Shown here piece by piece: positions 48,816-58,780 of a stretch of 64,000 bases of DNA. The translations under genes were made by a program, and so were the position numbers. The DNA is from Neostapfia colusana (taxonomy: Eukaryota; Streptophyta; Magnoliopsida; Poales; Poaceae), in contig JASWHV010000008.1 in NCBI GenBank assembly GCA_030760725.1, positions 54,287,671 through 54,351,670 of the forward strand, read 5' to 3'. The first letter of the stretch is position 1, and each line of letters starts with the position of its first letter. The notes under the pieces are model-generated. The model saw nothing but the letters and a program-made list of their open reading frames with translations, did no database searches and was not told the DNA's origin.

Positions 48816-49946
48816 TGCTCCCCGACCGGTTTCCCAAGTAGCTGAGGCACTAGGAGCATCAGCCGACATGGCCGAAGTCGTTCCGATATGGCGGCTCGTC
48901 GCCGACCATGCTCCGGCCGTTGTCATGAGCAGCTGACCCTCGGATCATGTTCCCCAAGTAAAAGTAGGCAGGGGCGGCCAGAATCAAGAAGTTTGAAGCT
49001 GTACAGCAGCCGGCGGCGAGCTCTCCGGCGAAGTCCCTCGGCGGCGGAGCGCGGGTGTCGCGAGGTTGAAGAAGGGGGTGGACCCCAGCTGTCAGCGGCC
49101 GATATTTTGAATCGGGATCCGGCTGCGGCCGGGATCGGGTGTGCTGGCGCGCAAAAGCCTTGTGGGCCGCGGTGTGTTGTCGCTTCGGCGTGCGACGCGT
49201 GTCCCCTGGGCCCACGCGCGAGTTTAAACTTTTCCCCGATTTTCAGATTTCCTTCAAACTTCAAATCCTTATAACTTTGGCTAGAAAGCTCCAAATTGAG
49301 TGAACCAAATTTTGCTGGATTCAGCTCTTTGAGTACTTTCCAGAAAATCAAGTGTCACTTCATGAGATTCCTTAATTCTCCAGAATTAATTCCTTAAAGT
49401 TTAAACTGTTAGGAATTTTAACTGGAGAATCATTTGGAGGAAAATCCTGAAATTTTGCTGAGATGTTCACCAAAATATCCTTGAACTACCATAAAAATTT
49501 CAGATCCATTTGAGCTCATTTAGTCCACCTAATGGTGTGATTAGTAAAACTGTTCCAGAGAAAATAGAAAATGTTCAGAAACATTTTCAGAATTTTCTCT
49601 GAAATTGTTTAGCTCATATCTTTAGTTAGAGACTTCCAAATTAAGTGAGACCAATTCCATTAGAACCCTCTGAAAATCTAGTTTTCAGAAAGTCATAGTT
49701 TGTTTCATGAAAATACCTAGAACACCCTAAAAGCCTTTAATTAAGGTCAAGGACATAATTATTTGTGGAGGGCTCAAATGAGCTTTGCTGCAACTAAAAC
49801 TTGACCAAGTCTCTGTTTAGGTTGTAACCAAGCCACAGTAAAAGTTTCACAGTCATTAGGTCTATCTAGTAAAGGTTATAGACTTCACAACTTCAAAGTT
49901 AATACAAAAGCATTTAATTAATACATACATTGTTCTTATCATGTAG

Positions 49947-51206
49947 TCGCTAAGGTCGAGGAGGAACCCGAAGTCCTAGACTTCGTTACTCCGGAGGAAC
50001 AGCTAGCCTACGACCAAGAGCAGCAAGGCAAGCCCCGGTTTGCATTAACCTTTTTACAAATTTTTATTGTTTTGAGCACATACTTGTTTCCTTTGTTCTG
50101 TGCATTAGAGTCTTGTTTGGAAATCCAACTGCATAGCCAAGAAAACCATGGGTTGGGTTTAGGATTGAAAACCTCGTTAGCCACTGCATTGCTAGGATAG
50201 AGTAGGATTCGGTACAAGTCGAGTAGTTGGAACTACTCGCGAGAATAGGCTAGAGGCACATTGCTCGGGTAGAGATAGCACATGAAACACATGGCAAGAA
50301 AATGAGACCGAGCGGAGAGTAAGGGCAGCAGGACTTTGGGGCCTGTGTGCTGTAGCTCCGCTTGTGTCGATTGAGGACTGAGCCGTGTGCGGGCCTGTTG
50401 AACAAGCTAGAACAGTACCGAAGACCTACCGGCTATATGGGAACCGGGAAACTGATGTAACTCGGGTAGCTGGGTGTTGAGGCATTGCCCGTCGTTCAGA
50501 GGGTAGGTTGAGAGCTCGAGGTGTAAATCAGCTGGCGGCACAGAGATGCGCGTGCAGGGACCTCTTGCTCGGGACGATGGGACCGGTTCAATATTTGGCT
50601 AACGGGTGAAAGGTAGTCGCGTACGGCGTCCGTGATGGTTGTTGTAGGCAACATCGAGTACGGGCGTACGTGACGGGTTGTTCGGGTAACCCTGCAGGTG
50701 TAAATCGATTATAATCGCCGTCCCTCGCGGTCAGTGAGTACCACTTGTTCACTGTACCGTGACGTAGAAAGAACAGGCTAGTTACATGTTAAAATGTTGC
50801 TGATTGAAAGTTGGATATTGATTGTTAATGATATGTTGTAGCTTAGTGCTAACTAAAGTTCTTTTCAACTTTGGGCAAAGTACATGAGAGAAATGCGTTT
50901 CTTGTTTGATTGCGGCTCTCTCATGTGCCTTAGCGTAAAGTTCTCCACAACCTGCTGCTAAAACTTGAAAGTAAGGTTCTACTAATTAGGCGAGTCCTTG
51001 CAAATGATTTTTACCTCATGCAACCCATCACCCTCATGTAGAAGTTTCATGTTTAGGTGAGACGGGTCAGACTTGCTGAGCCTTCGTGCTCACTGCTTGT
51101 GTTTGAAGCTTTTGCAGGGTTCTATGAGGAAGGGACTCCCGAAGAGGAGACGGAACCCCAGGAGGGGAACCCCGTCGAGTGGGAGTCGTGCACGCCGCAG
51201 AGTTAG
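49947..51206 (+). other. Acidic two-exon module in element F 5' LTR
   Basis: The first exon is 49947-50027 (81 bp) after ATCATGTAG. The donor is AG|GCAAGC. The intron is 50028-51117 (1090 bp) and ends in TTTTGCAG. The last exon is 51118-51206 (89 bp), ending in TAG. It begins with T, so a preceding exon ending in G would give Val, and the same holds for D and E. The peptide is highly acidic with a single Cys in a CTP motif near its end. The exon with the start codon is unresolved. Confidence 0.55.
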
Positions 51207-51327
51207 TGTGCGAGTGTGCTAGCAAGGACACGTTCGAGGGCTGAACGTGCACTTGATGCTTAGTCTACGCCCGCGAGTGTGGACTAAACTTATTTTGATG
51301 TAAACATGTTAATAAACTTGTTTATGT

Positions 51328-51333
51328 AATAAA
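51328..51333 (+). terminator. Element F LTR poly(A) signal
   Basis: AATAAA about 105 bp before the LTR end; another lies at 51311-51316. It would close both genomic RNA and any LTR-contained transcript. Confidence 0.5.
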
Positions 51334-51440
51334 GCTTCCGCTTCCGCTTTGTACCTTTGACGTGTGTTATACGGTGTTGTGCAACGCAGCACCCCTCAGC
51401 GTGATCCTGGCTCGACAGGACCAGTGGGGTCGTGTCAGCG

Positions 51441-51452
51441 TGGTATCAGAGC
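51441..51452 (+). other. Element F primer binding site (tRNA-iMet)
   Basis: TGGTATCAGAGC starts 3 bp after the 5' LTR end. Confidence 0.92.
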
Positions 51453-52937
51453 TCGCTTGAGGTTTAACACAGTACAAAGGTCTTCTTTTTCAAAAATCCA
51501 GTGAGGAACGAGTTAGTAGCCCGTATAAGGATGTTATTAGCATATAGAAAGTGGCATATTAACCTATTTGTTATGTCGGAAAATCGTGCATCTCGGGACG
51601 TTCATGTCTTGGGGGGTGCACGTAAGCGCTGTCCACCAGTGCGCACAAGCTGAAGGGTGGAGCCCCACGGGTGGCAGGTAACCCAACCCGCTTTGATATC
51701 CTCTACGACTCTTCATGTCGTTTGGGGTATTCGAGCAACGTCTGTCCCTGGCGTGCGTGGTGCAACATGGGAGACCCCGTCACGTGGTCTGAAACGTGAA
51801 CACGTAACTCAAGGCGTGTTTGGCTTGAGAACATCCGGGCGAGTGATGACGGCCGGGTGTACAAACTGTATGGATTCCGGGCTCGGTGTGCAGCCGAGTC
51901 TGATGATTGTTTGAGTTTCTGCAGGTAGCCTTACCACGAAACGGTAGACGTGTAGCATCCGTGTGCGAGTGACGAGTAGTGCCACTGAACTAACGAAGCC
52001 GGCTAAATCCGGTATAGGTTTTTCCTTTGTGAGGACGTAGTACCGACATAATCTGGTGACGCCTCGACGTCACACCCAACTAAATGAACAACTTCATTTA
52101 AAAACTTGAAGGTTTTGATCCAAAGTAGTAAAACTTGATGTAACTCCTTCCCTTGAACAGGATATTCAAAGTTAATAAATTTTCAACTTATAGGATGTTA
52201 AGGACAGAGCACTCTGTTTTCAGCTAAATCAAGGCTGAAGTTAATCAGAGGTTAGAGGTTGAGTTCTTTCGAGGTTGGGGTCGTATGATACATTTCTGGA
52301 AAGCTTTGGAGGAGCTTTACAACTTTTCTGTTGAGTTCCAGAGGTGTTTCATCCCTTAACCACTCGAAAAATGCAGTAGAGTTGAAACTGTCCAGAAAAC
52401 AGGACGGAGCAAAGACTCTCTGTAGACTCTCTGTAAATTAAGCATAACTTCCTGCATAAAAATCCAAAAATAGAAAATGAGGTGGTTCTGGGAAGCTTAT
52501 GAGATGGGTTACAACTTTGTAACAAAAAGTTTTGTCAGATTAGGAACAGAATTAACTGGAATTCTTGGATCAAATCAGTACCTAAGGCAGGGAGGTGCTG
52601 TCCAATTGTTCCCAGAAATTCTGTTAACTTTGACATCTCATAACTTTTGAACCAGAGCAGATCTTAGGCCAACCAAATACTTTCTGGAAAGCTATTGAAG
52701 TTAACTTTAACTTTGATGTTGAGCTCCAGGACTGGTTTTGCTTTTAACCTGGCCTAAATCAGATTGATATGGAAACTGGTCAGGGCTGTCATGGGAACAG
52801 CAGATCAGCAGTCAAATTTGTTTAAAAATTTGAACTATGTTTCCAAGTGTTAAGGGTTCAATGACATATCTTATGTTATAACTCAATGGTTTACTGTTTA
52901 AATAAATATTTGACATTTCTCAAATATATTTTTACAG
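51453..52937 (+). other. Element F untranslated leader
   Basis: About 1.5 kb without a credible ORF. TTTCTGCAG|GTAGCC at about 51916-51930 is an acceptor joined directly to a donor; D has the same arrangement near 35182. The leader ends in TATTTTTACAG directly before the ATG of the upstream ORF. The rest is AT-rich and intron-like. Confidence 0.65.
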
Positions 52938-53882
52938 ATGGCAGCAGATAAACGGTTGGAGAACGGGTGGGTAGTTTCCCACTGCTCTGACCGTAGCGGC
53001 TACCCGGGAGCATTGTGGCTAATGCTCCAATATTTCGGGTACAACCAGATGCCGCAATACTTCGCCAAGGAAGAAGGCGAAGAGGGGAACAAGACGTGGA
53101 CGATCCATGTCGAGGTTCCTGCAGGGCCTACGCCACCCGATTGGGTGCCATTCACCGTCACGGTGAGAGGAAGACAACCGGAAGGGATGTGGCAAGTGGC
53201 AGCCCGTGACACTATGTCACGTTTCTGCCAACTACACGTACAGGCTATGGAGGGAACTCCATACGCACTCGTTCCGGTGGAGGGACGAGCTCAGCATGTG
53301 TGGGAAGAGAGGTACCTAGAGGCAACGAACCCGAGTTGCCCAAGGTACAACCCCGCGGAGGCAAATCTCAGCCTCCAAATGAGGGCGGGAAACGCTGTGA
53401 TGGACAGCCAAGCTGTTCATACGGAGCATCTCGCCACCAAGCTCAAGGAGAGCACAAGCCGTGGAGATCATTTTGAGAGTGCTCACAGTGCACTCCGCAA
53501 TGTGCTCCTTCCGACGATCAAGCGACTGAATGAACAACACAATCAGTTGCGTCGTCTGAAGAAGGCAAAGAAGAAGAGCCGTGTTGACATTGCGGCGTTG
53601 CAAGAGCTGGTGCAGACCCTAACCCAGCAGAATGAGGACCTTGCTCAAGAGCGGGACGACGCTATTGAGGAAGGACAAGGCTGGGAAGAGGACTACAACC
53701 AGGCTATGGACGAGGTGCATGCATTGCAGGACCTCGTGCCCCCGGTATTGGGCGTACCGGTAGTCTTGGGTCTTCCAGCCATGGGAGAACCTGGAATGGG
53801 AGAAGAGGTGGTAGACCCCGAGCCACCAGCAGAGGTACCGGAGGAGGACGACCCACAGGAGGTCGAGTTCTACTCCGAGTAG
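52938..53882 (+). CDS. Element F upstream-of-gag protein, 314 residues, possible dsRBD-like fold
   Basis: This intact ORF lies between leader and gag. Residues 22-36 look like a helix. Residues 39-62 contain an acidic loop and a strand (TWTIHVEV), 70-78 a second strand (PFTVTVRG) and 83-99 a helix (MWQVAARDTMSRF). That order resembles the alpha-beta-beta-alpha layout of double-stranded-RNA-binding domains, but the Lys-rich start of the last helix is missing. A basic patch (205-215, RRLKKAKKKSR) could be a nuclear signal. A probable coiled coil spans 180-265 and an acidic, Pro-rich tail covers 285-314. The ATG follows TTTTTACAG directly. Known gag-pol functions are all encoded elsewhere, so this is an extra protein. 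The function is unknown; RNA binding is my inference. Confidence 0.75.
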   Translation: MAADKRLENGWVVSHCSDRSGYPGALWLMLQYFGYNQMPQYFAKEEGEEGNKTWTIHVEVPAGPTPPDWVPFTVTVRGRQPEGMWQVAARDTMSRFCQLHVQAMEGTPYALVPVEGRAQHVWEERYLEATNPSCPRYNPAEANLSLQMRAGNAVMDSQAVHTEHLATKLKESTSRGDHFESAHSALRNVLLPTIKRLNEQHNQLRRLKKAKKKSRVDIAALQELVQTLTQQNEDLAQERDDAIEEGQGWEEDYNQAMDEVHALQDLVPPVLGVPVVLGLPAMGEPGMGEEVVDPEPPAEVPEEDDPQEVEFYSE

Positions 53883-54154
53883 GGGGTTACGGTTGCCAAG
53901 TAGGGCAGCTAGGGTAGCGTAACCCAACTTTTGTAATCGGTGACATGTCGTGTAGACAGTAGCGTATGTATAGGTAGTGACGACATGAGCACGACTTCTC
54001 GGAGATCCGAGAATAATGTATCTTGTATAAAGTTTATGCTTTATCAATATATGTGAATGTTGTGCAAGTTAATCATGCGTCGCTTCAATACTTACTCCTG
54101 TTTATGGAATTTTGAGTAAGACATGTGCTAATTGCTGCTGTGTTGAATTTCAGA
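53883..54154 (+). other. Spacer between upstream ORF and gag-pol in element F
   Basis: About 270 bp, non-coding, ending in GTTGAATTTCAG one base before the gag ATG. Confidence 0.6.
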
Positions 54155-57100
54155 ATGACGCGTACTCGTGCCAACCCCGATGTTGGAGGTACTAGCCAAG
54201 GGGGAGAGACCTCCCAACCACCTCCCGAGGACTCCTCGGGACAGCAGCAGCAACAGCAACAGCAAACACCGCCACCGCCACTGCCAACGGTTACATTGGC
54301 CGACATTGTCGCGGCAATGGCGGGTTCACATCAGCAGCATACAGAGCTGCTGCAAACGTTAATTGCGAATACGTCTCGCCCAGAGAGACGTCAAGATCGT
54401 GAGGAGCGCCAACAGAGCTCCTACTCTGACTTCCTGGCGACTCATCCCCCTGTATTCTCAAGGGCGGATGAACCACTTGACGCGGACAACTGGCTCCGCG
54501 CCATAGAGATGAAGTTCGGGCTGCTCCAAATCAGCGAGCAGCGCAAGACTCAGTTCGCGGTCCAGCAGCTCCAAGGATCCGCGAGCGCGTGGTGGGCCAA
54601 CTTTTGTGCTTCACAACCCACCGACCGAGTGATGACCTGGGCGGAGTTCCGGACGGCCTTCCGGGCCTATCATATACCGCCCGGTTTGATGAAGAGGAAG
54701 ACGCAGGAATTCCTACACCTGCAACAAGGGAGCCGGAACGCGCTGGAGTACTCCAGAGCGTTCAACGATCTCGCACTCTACGCGTCGTATCACGCAGATA
54801 CGGACGAGAAGCGGCGGGACCACTTTTACCAGGGGCTTAACCCGCTCCTGAAGGACAAGCTGGCGATGTTCAATCGCGGCAGCCTCAACGACATAATTGA
54901 TGCTGCGATTGTTCAGGAAGACTCCGGCAAGGAGTTGGCGGCGGCAGAGCGAAAGCGAAGCGCGCCGCAGAGCAGCGGAGAAGGAGGCGGTCCTTCTCAG
55001 AAGTTTCGGATGGTGAATCGCCCACCATCAGGTCCGCGCTGGCAGCCACCACAGCGGTCGATGCCGTTCCGCGGTCGGCCGTATTCTTCACCGGCATTCC
55101 GGCCGGCACTGCCAGCACCACCGCAACAACAACAGCAGCAGCGGGCGATGCCGCGTGCGTTGGCACCTCCACAACGCATGCCGGGCTTTCGTCCACCAAG
55201 TACTCCACCAGCAGCGGCCACATGTTACAAGTGTGGTCGTCCAGGACACTTCGCGAGCAGTTGCCCGGAGAGGCAAGGCGGCGGAGTGGTACCACAGTTT
55301 CCGGGGAGGAATCAACCCCGGAACCCTACTAATGCGCGGCGGGCAAACCCTAGGCCCGGTACTGTCCACCAGCTTGCCATTGAGGACGTGCCGGAGGGCG
55401 AGCCAATCCTTGCGGGTATGTTCCAACTCCACCAGCATCCCGCTATAGTACTATTTGATTCAGGCGCCACGCATAATTTTATTAGCCAAGCTTTCATTGC
55501 TAAACACAGCTTGCCAATACTACCCACCGATAGTCCATATTTAATTTGTTCACCGGGTGGGAAGATTTCAGCAAGCGTAATGGTCTCCAAAGCACCATTA
55601 TGCTTAGCGGGTAGAGTGTACCCCACGTCTCTCATTATCTTAGAGGGACAGAAGGTCGATGTCATCCTAGGGATGTCGTGGTTAAACCGCCACGGCGCTG
55701 TTTTAGACACCGTCCTCCGAGTCGTGCACTTAAACTCAGGAGTGCACGGTTCTCACTCATTATTTCTGGACAGTCCAGAAATAAAACTTCCAAGTGTCTA
55801 TCAAGCCACAACCATCAGATTGGAAGACATTCCAGTGGTCCGAGAATTCCCTGATGTATTCCCGGATGATTTGCCGGGGATGCCACCCGATAGAGAGGTG
55901 GAGTTCAAGATTGAACTTGCACCGGGAACCATGCCAATATCCCGAAGGCCGTACAAGATGGCGCCCAAGGAGTTGGCTGAACTGAAGACTCAGCTCACGG
56001 ACCTTCTGGAGAAGGGTTTTATTAGGCCGAGCTCCTCGCCATGGGGCTGTTCGGCATTATTTGTCAAAAAGAAGGATGAAACGTTGCGGCTTTGCGTGGA
56101 CTACCGTCCATTAAATGCCGTAACCATCAAGAACAAGTACCCGTTGCCACGGATCGACATGTTGTTTGATCAGTTGGTCGAAGCAAAGGTCTTTTCCAAG
56201 ATGGATTTAAGATCCGGGTACCATCAGATTAAGATCCGGGCTGAGGACATTCCAAAGACAGCTTTTTCGACAAGGTACGGACTTTATGAGTACCTGGTCA
56301 TGTCCTTTGGCCTCACCAATGCTCCAGCTCACTTCATGTACTTAATGAACTCGGTGTTCATGCCGGAGCTGGACAAGTTTGTCGTGGTCTTCATCGACGA
56401 CATCCTGGTATATTCCAAGTCGGAGGAAGATCACAAGAAACATCTGCGTATAGTCTTGCAACGGCTGCGGGATCACAAGTTATACGCAAAGTTCAGCAAA
56501 TGCGAGTTTTGGATATCGCAAGTGCCTTTCCTCGGGCATATCATCTCAGCGGAGGGTATCGCTGTGGACCCGAGCAAAATCACGCAAGTGCTGAATTGGA
56601 AATCCCCGAGAACTGTTCATGAGGTACGGAGTTTCCTCGGACTCGCGGGATATTATCGGAGGTTCATTCCGAACTTCTCGAAGATTGCCAAGCCAATGAC
56701 AGAGCTGCTGAAGAAGGCTACCAAATATGTTTGGAGTCCAGCATGTGAAGCAGCATTCAAGGCTTTAGTCAAGCACCTGACATCAGCACCGGTTTTGGCG
56801 CAGCCAGACACAACAAAACCGTTCGATGTGTACTGCGATGCATCCGGCATTGGGCTCGGATGTGTGTTGATGCAAGACCGAAGGGTGGTCGCGTATGGAT
56901 CACGGCAGCTTAGGAATCATGAGCAAAATTATCCAACTCACGACTTGGAGCTCGCTGCCGTGGTACTTGCACTGAAAATGTGGAGGCACTACCTACTCGG
57001 TAACCTCGTACATTTATATACCGACCACAAAAGCCTCAAGTACATATTCACTCAGAAGGAGCTGAACATGAGGCAACGAAGATGGTTAGAACTGATAAAG

Positions 57101-58711
57101 GATTACGAGATAGAGATCCATTATCATCCGGGCAAGGCAAACGTTGTGGCAGACGCGCTAAGCCGCAAGTCACACGTCAATAATCTGACCATCACACCGT
57201 TGGAAGAGAGCGAACCACCACTACATGTGATTCCACATGGAGCTCTCTACAACCTAGCTTTGATCCCCACCATCCGTGAAGAGATAGCGGCAGCCCAGAA
57301 GAATGACAAGGGCATGTCACATTTATGGAGACGTGTAGACAGTGGGGAGTTGAAATGTTTCCGGAAGGACGGAGACGGCGTCCTATGGTTCAAGGACCGG
57401 ATCGTCGTACCCCGAAACCCGGAGTTACGGAAGAAAATCTTTGATGAGGCTCACTTATCAAAGTTTTCTATTCACCCCGGCAGCAACAAGATGTATCAAG
57501 AACTCAGAAGCAAGTTTTGGTGGACACGGATGAAGCGAGAGACTGCAAAATACGTGTCCGAGTGTGATACATGTCGACGGGTGAAGGCAGACCACATGCG
57601 GAAACCGGGACTGCTGCAACCACTGGGCATTCCTGCCTGGAAGTGGGAGGATGTGAGCATGGATTTCGTCGTCGGTTTACCCACCACCTTACAGAAACAT
57701 GATTCTGTGTGGGTGATCGTCGATCGGCTCACCAAAGTTGCCCATTTCATCCCGGTCAACACCAACTACAACGCCAAGAAGTACGCTGAACTGTACATCT
57801 CACGGATCCTATGCTTATACGGCGTACCCCGTACTATCGTATCGGACCGGGGCACTTTATTTGTGTCCCGTTTTTGGGAGCAGCTCCACGCTGCCTTGGG
57901 GACGAAGCTGATCCGTAGTTCAGCCTACCACCCGCAGACGGATGGGCAAACGGAGCGGGTAAATCAAATCTTAGAAGACATGCTACGAGCTTGCGCTATC
58001 GACCACGGCAAGAACTGGGATGATCACTTGCCGTTAGCCGAGTTCTCGTACAACAATGGGTACCAAGCCAGCATCAAGATGGCGCCCTACGAGGCGCTAT
58101 ACGGGAGAAAATGCCGCACACCATTGAATTGGTGTGAGTCTGGCGAGAGGGTTACCTTCGGGATTGATCTTGTCAACAACGCGGAAGAAAAGGTTCGATT
58201 AATTCAAGCGAACCTAAAAGCCGCTCAATCCCGACAGAAACAGTATGCGGACCGGAGAAGGCGTCCGTTACAATTCGAAGCTGGAGACCACGTATATCTA
58301 CGAGTGTCTCCAATGAAGGGCGTAAACAGATTTGGGGTGAGAGGAAAGTTAGCACCCCGATTCATCGGTCCATTCCAGATTACCGAAAGATGTGGATCGG
58401 TGGCATACCGGCTAAGATTACCAGAAGCACTTCCCGGTGTGCACGACGTCTTTCACATTTCCCAGCTGAGGAAGTGTCTCAAGCTATCAACTACCGTTCA
58501 GCTGGAAGACATTGAAGAACTGCAACCGGATCTCACCTATCGGGAGGAACCGGTGCAGATTATTGATGAAAAGGCCCGAACCACACGCAACCGTACGTTG
58601 TGGTTCTACAAGGTTCTGTGGAGTAATCACTCCATGGATGAAGCGACATGGGAGAGCGAAGAATTCCTTCGCACTAACTACCCCGACTTTCTCACGTCGC
58701 ATATTCGGTAA
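54155..58711 (+). CDS. Element F gag-pol polyprotein, intact, 1518 residues
   Basis: This encodes all core functions in one frame. Gag lies around residues 86-250. A Pro/Gln-rich linker leads to the CCHC knuckle (Cys357, Cys360, His365, Cys370). Protease has DSGA at Asp435. Reverse transcriptase (about 590-770) has the FIDD aspartates at 748-749. RNase H has Asp895. Integrase has His1100, His1107, Cys1137 and Cys1140, then Asp1170, Asp1231 and Glu1267, with the expected 35-residue D-E spacing. A GPF motif is near 1403 and a C-terminal chromodomain at about 1460-1515, which in this lineage directs integration to marked heterochromatin. I chose the ATG at 54155, one base after TTTCAG, although the frame is open 10 codons further up. 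No stop or frameshift is present. Confidence 0.95.
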   Translation: MTRTRANPDVGGTSQGGETSQPPPEDSSGQQQQQQQQTPPPPLPTVTLADIVAAMAGSHQQHTELLQTLIANTSRPERRQDREERQQSSYSDFLATHPPVFSRADEPLDADNWLRAIEMKFGLLQISEQRKTQFAVQQLQGSASAWWANFCASQPTDRVMTWAEFRTAFRAYHIPPGLMKRKTQEFLHLQQGSRNALEYSRAFNDLALYASYHADTDEKRRDHFYQGLNPLLKDKLAMFNRGSLNDIIDAAIVQEDSGKELAAAERKRSAPQSSGEGGGPSQKFRMVNRPPSGPRWQPPQRSMPFRGRPYSSPAFRPALPAPPQQQQQQRAMPRALAPPQRMPGFRPPSTPPAAATCYKCGRPGHFASSCPERQGGGVVPQFPGRNQPRNPTNARRANPRPGTVHQLAIEDVPEGEPILAGMFQLHQHPAIVLFDSGATHNFISQAFIAKHSLPILPTDSPYLICSPGGKISASVMVSKAPLCLAGRVYPTSLIILEGQKVDVILGMSWLNRHGAVLDTVLRVVHLNSGVHGSHSLFLDSPEIKLPSVYQATTIRLEDIPVVREFPDVFPDDLPGMPPDREVEFKIELAPGTMPISRRPYKMAPKELAELKTQLTDLLEKGFIRPSSSPWGCSALFVKKKDETLRLCVDYRPLNAVTIKNKYPLPRIDMLFDQLVEAKVFSKMDLRSGYHQIKIRAEDIPKTAFSTRYGLYEYLVMSFGLTNAPAHFMYLMNSVFMPELDKFVVVFIDDILVYSKSEEDHKKHLRIVLQRLRDHKLYAKFSKCEFWISQVPFLGHIISAEGIAVDPSKITQVLNWKSPRTVHEVRSFLGLAGYYRRFIPNFSKIAKPMTELLKKATKYVWSPACEAAFKALVKHLTSAPVLAQPDTTKPFDVYCDASGIGLGCVLMQDRRVVAYGSRQLRNHEQNYPTHDLELAAVVLALKMWRHYLLGNLVHLYTDHKSLKYIFTQKELNMRQRRWLELIKDYEIEIHYHPGKANVVADALSRKSHVNNLTITPLEESEPPLHVIPHGALYNLALIPTIREEIAAAQKNDKGMSHLWRRVDSGELKCFRKDGDGVLWFKDRIVVPRNPELRKKIFDEAHLSKFSIHPGSNKMYQELRSKFWWTRMKRETAKYVSECDTCRRVKADHMRKPGLLQPLGIPAWKWEDVSMDFVVGLPTTLQKHDSVWVIVDRLTKVAHFIPVNTNYNAKKYAELYISRILCLYGVPRTIVSDRGTLFVSRFWEQLHAALGTKLIRSSAYHPQTDGQTERVNQILEDMLRACAIDHGKNWDDHLPLAEFSYNNGYQASIKMAPYEALYGRKCRTPLNWCESGERVTFGIDLVNNAEEKVRLIQANLKAAQSRQKQYADRRRRPLQFEAGDHVYLRVSPMKGVNRFGVRGKLAPRFIGPFQITERCGSVAYRLRLPEALPGVHDVFHISQLRKCLKLSTTVQLEDIEELQPDLTYREEPVQIIDEKARTTRNRTLWFYKVLWSNHSMDEATWESEEFLRTNYPDFLTSHIR

Positions 58712-58745
58712 AATTTTCACCGTCCTCTCTCTCATTTCACATTAT

Positions 58746-58780
58746 AATCTCGGGACGAGATTCTTTTAAGGGGGGAGGAA
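58746..58780 (+). other. Element F hairpin and polypurine tract
   Basis: The inverted repeat AATCTCGGGACGAGATT (58746-58762) is followed by CTTTTAAGGGGGGAGGAA directly before the 3' LTR. Confidence 0.85.

Larger units (their letters stand above)
47394..51437 (+). repeat. Element F 5' LTR
   Basis: The LTR runs from TGTAAGGGCC to GTCGTGTCA. A TATA-like TATTTATT is at 48150-48157. Donor-like AAG|GTACTA is at 48297 and a strong acceptor, TTTCTGTGTGCAG, ends at 48557. AT-rich intron-like DNA follows, then the acidic exon pair and AATAAA signals at 51311 and 51328. On this reading U3 is about 0.8 kb, R about 3.2 kb and U5 under 0.1 kb. Confidence 0.95.
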
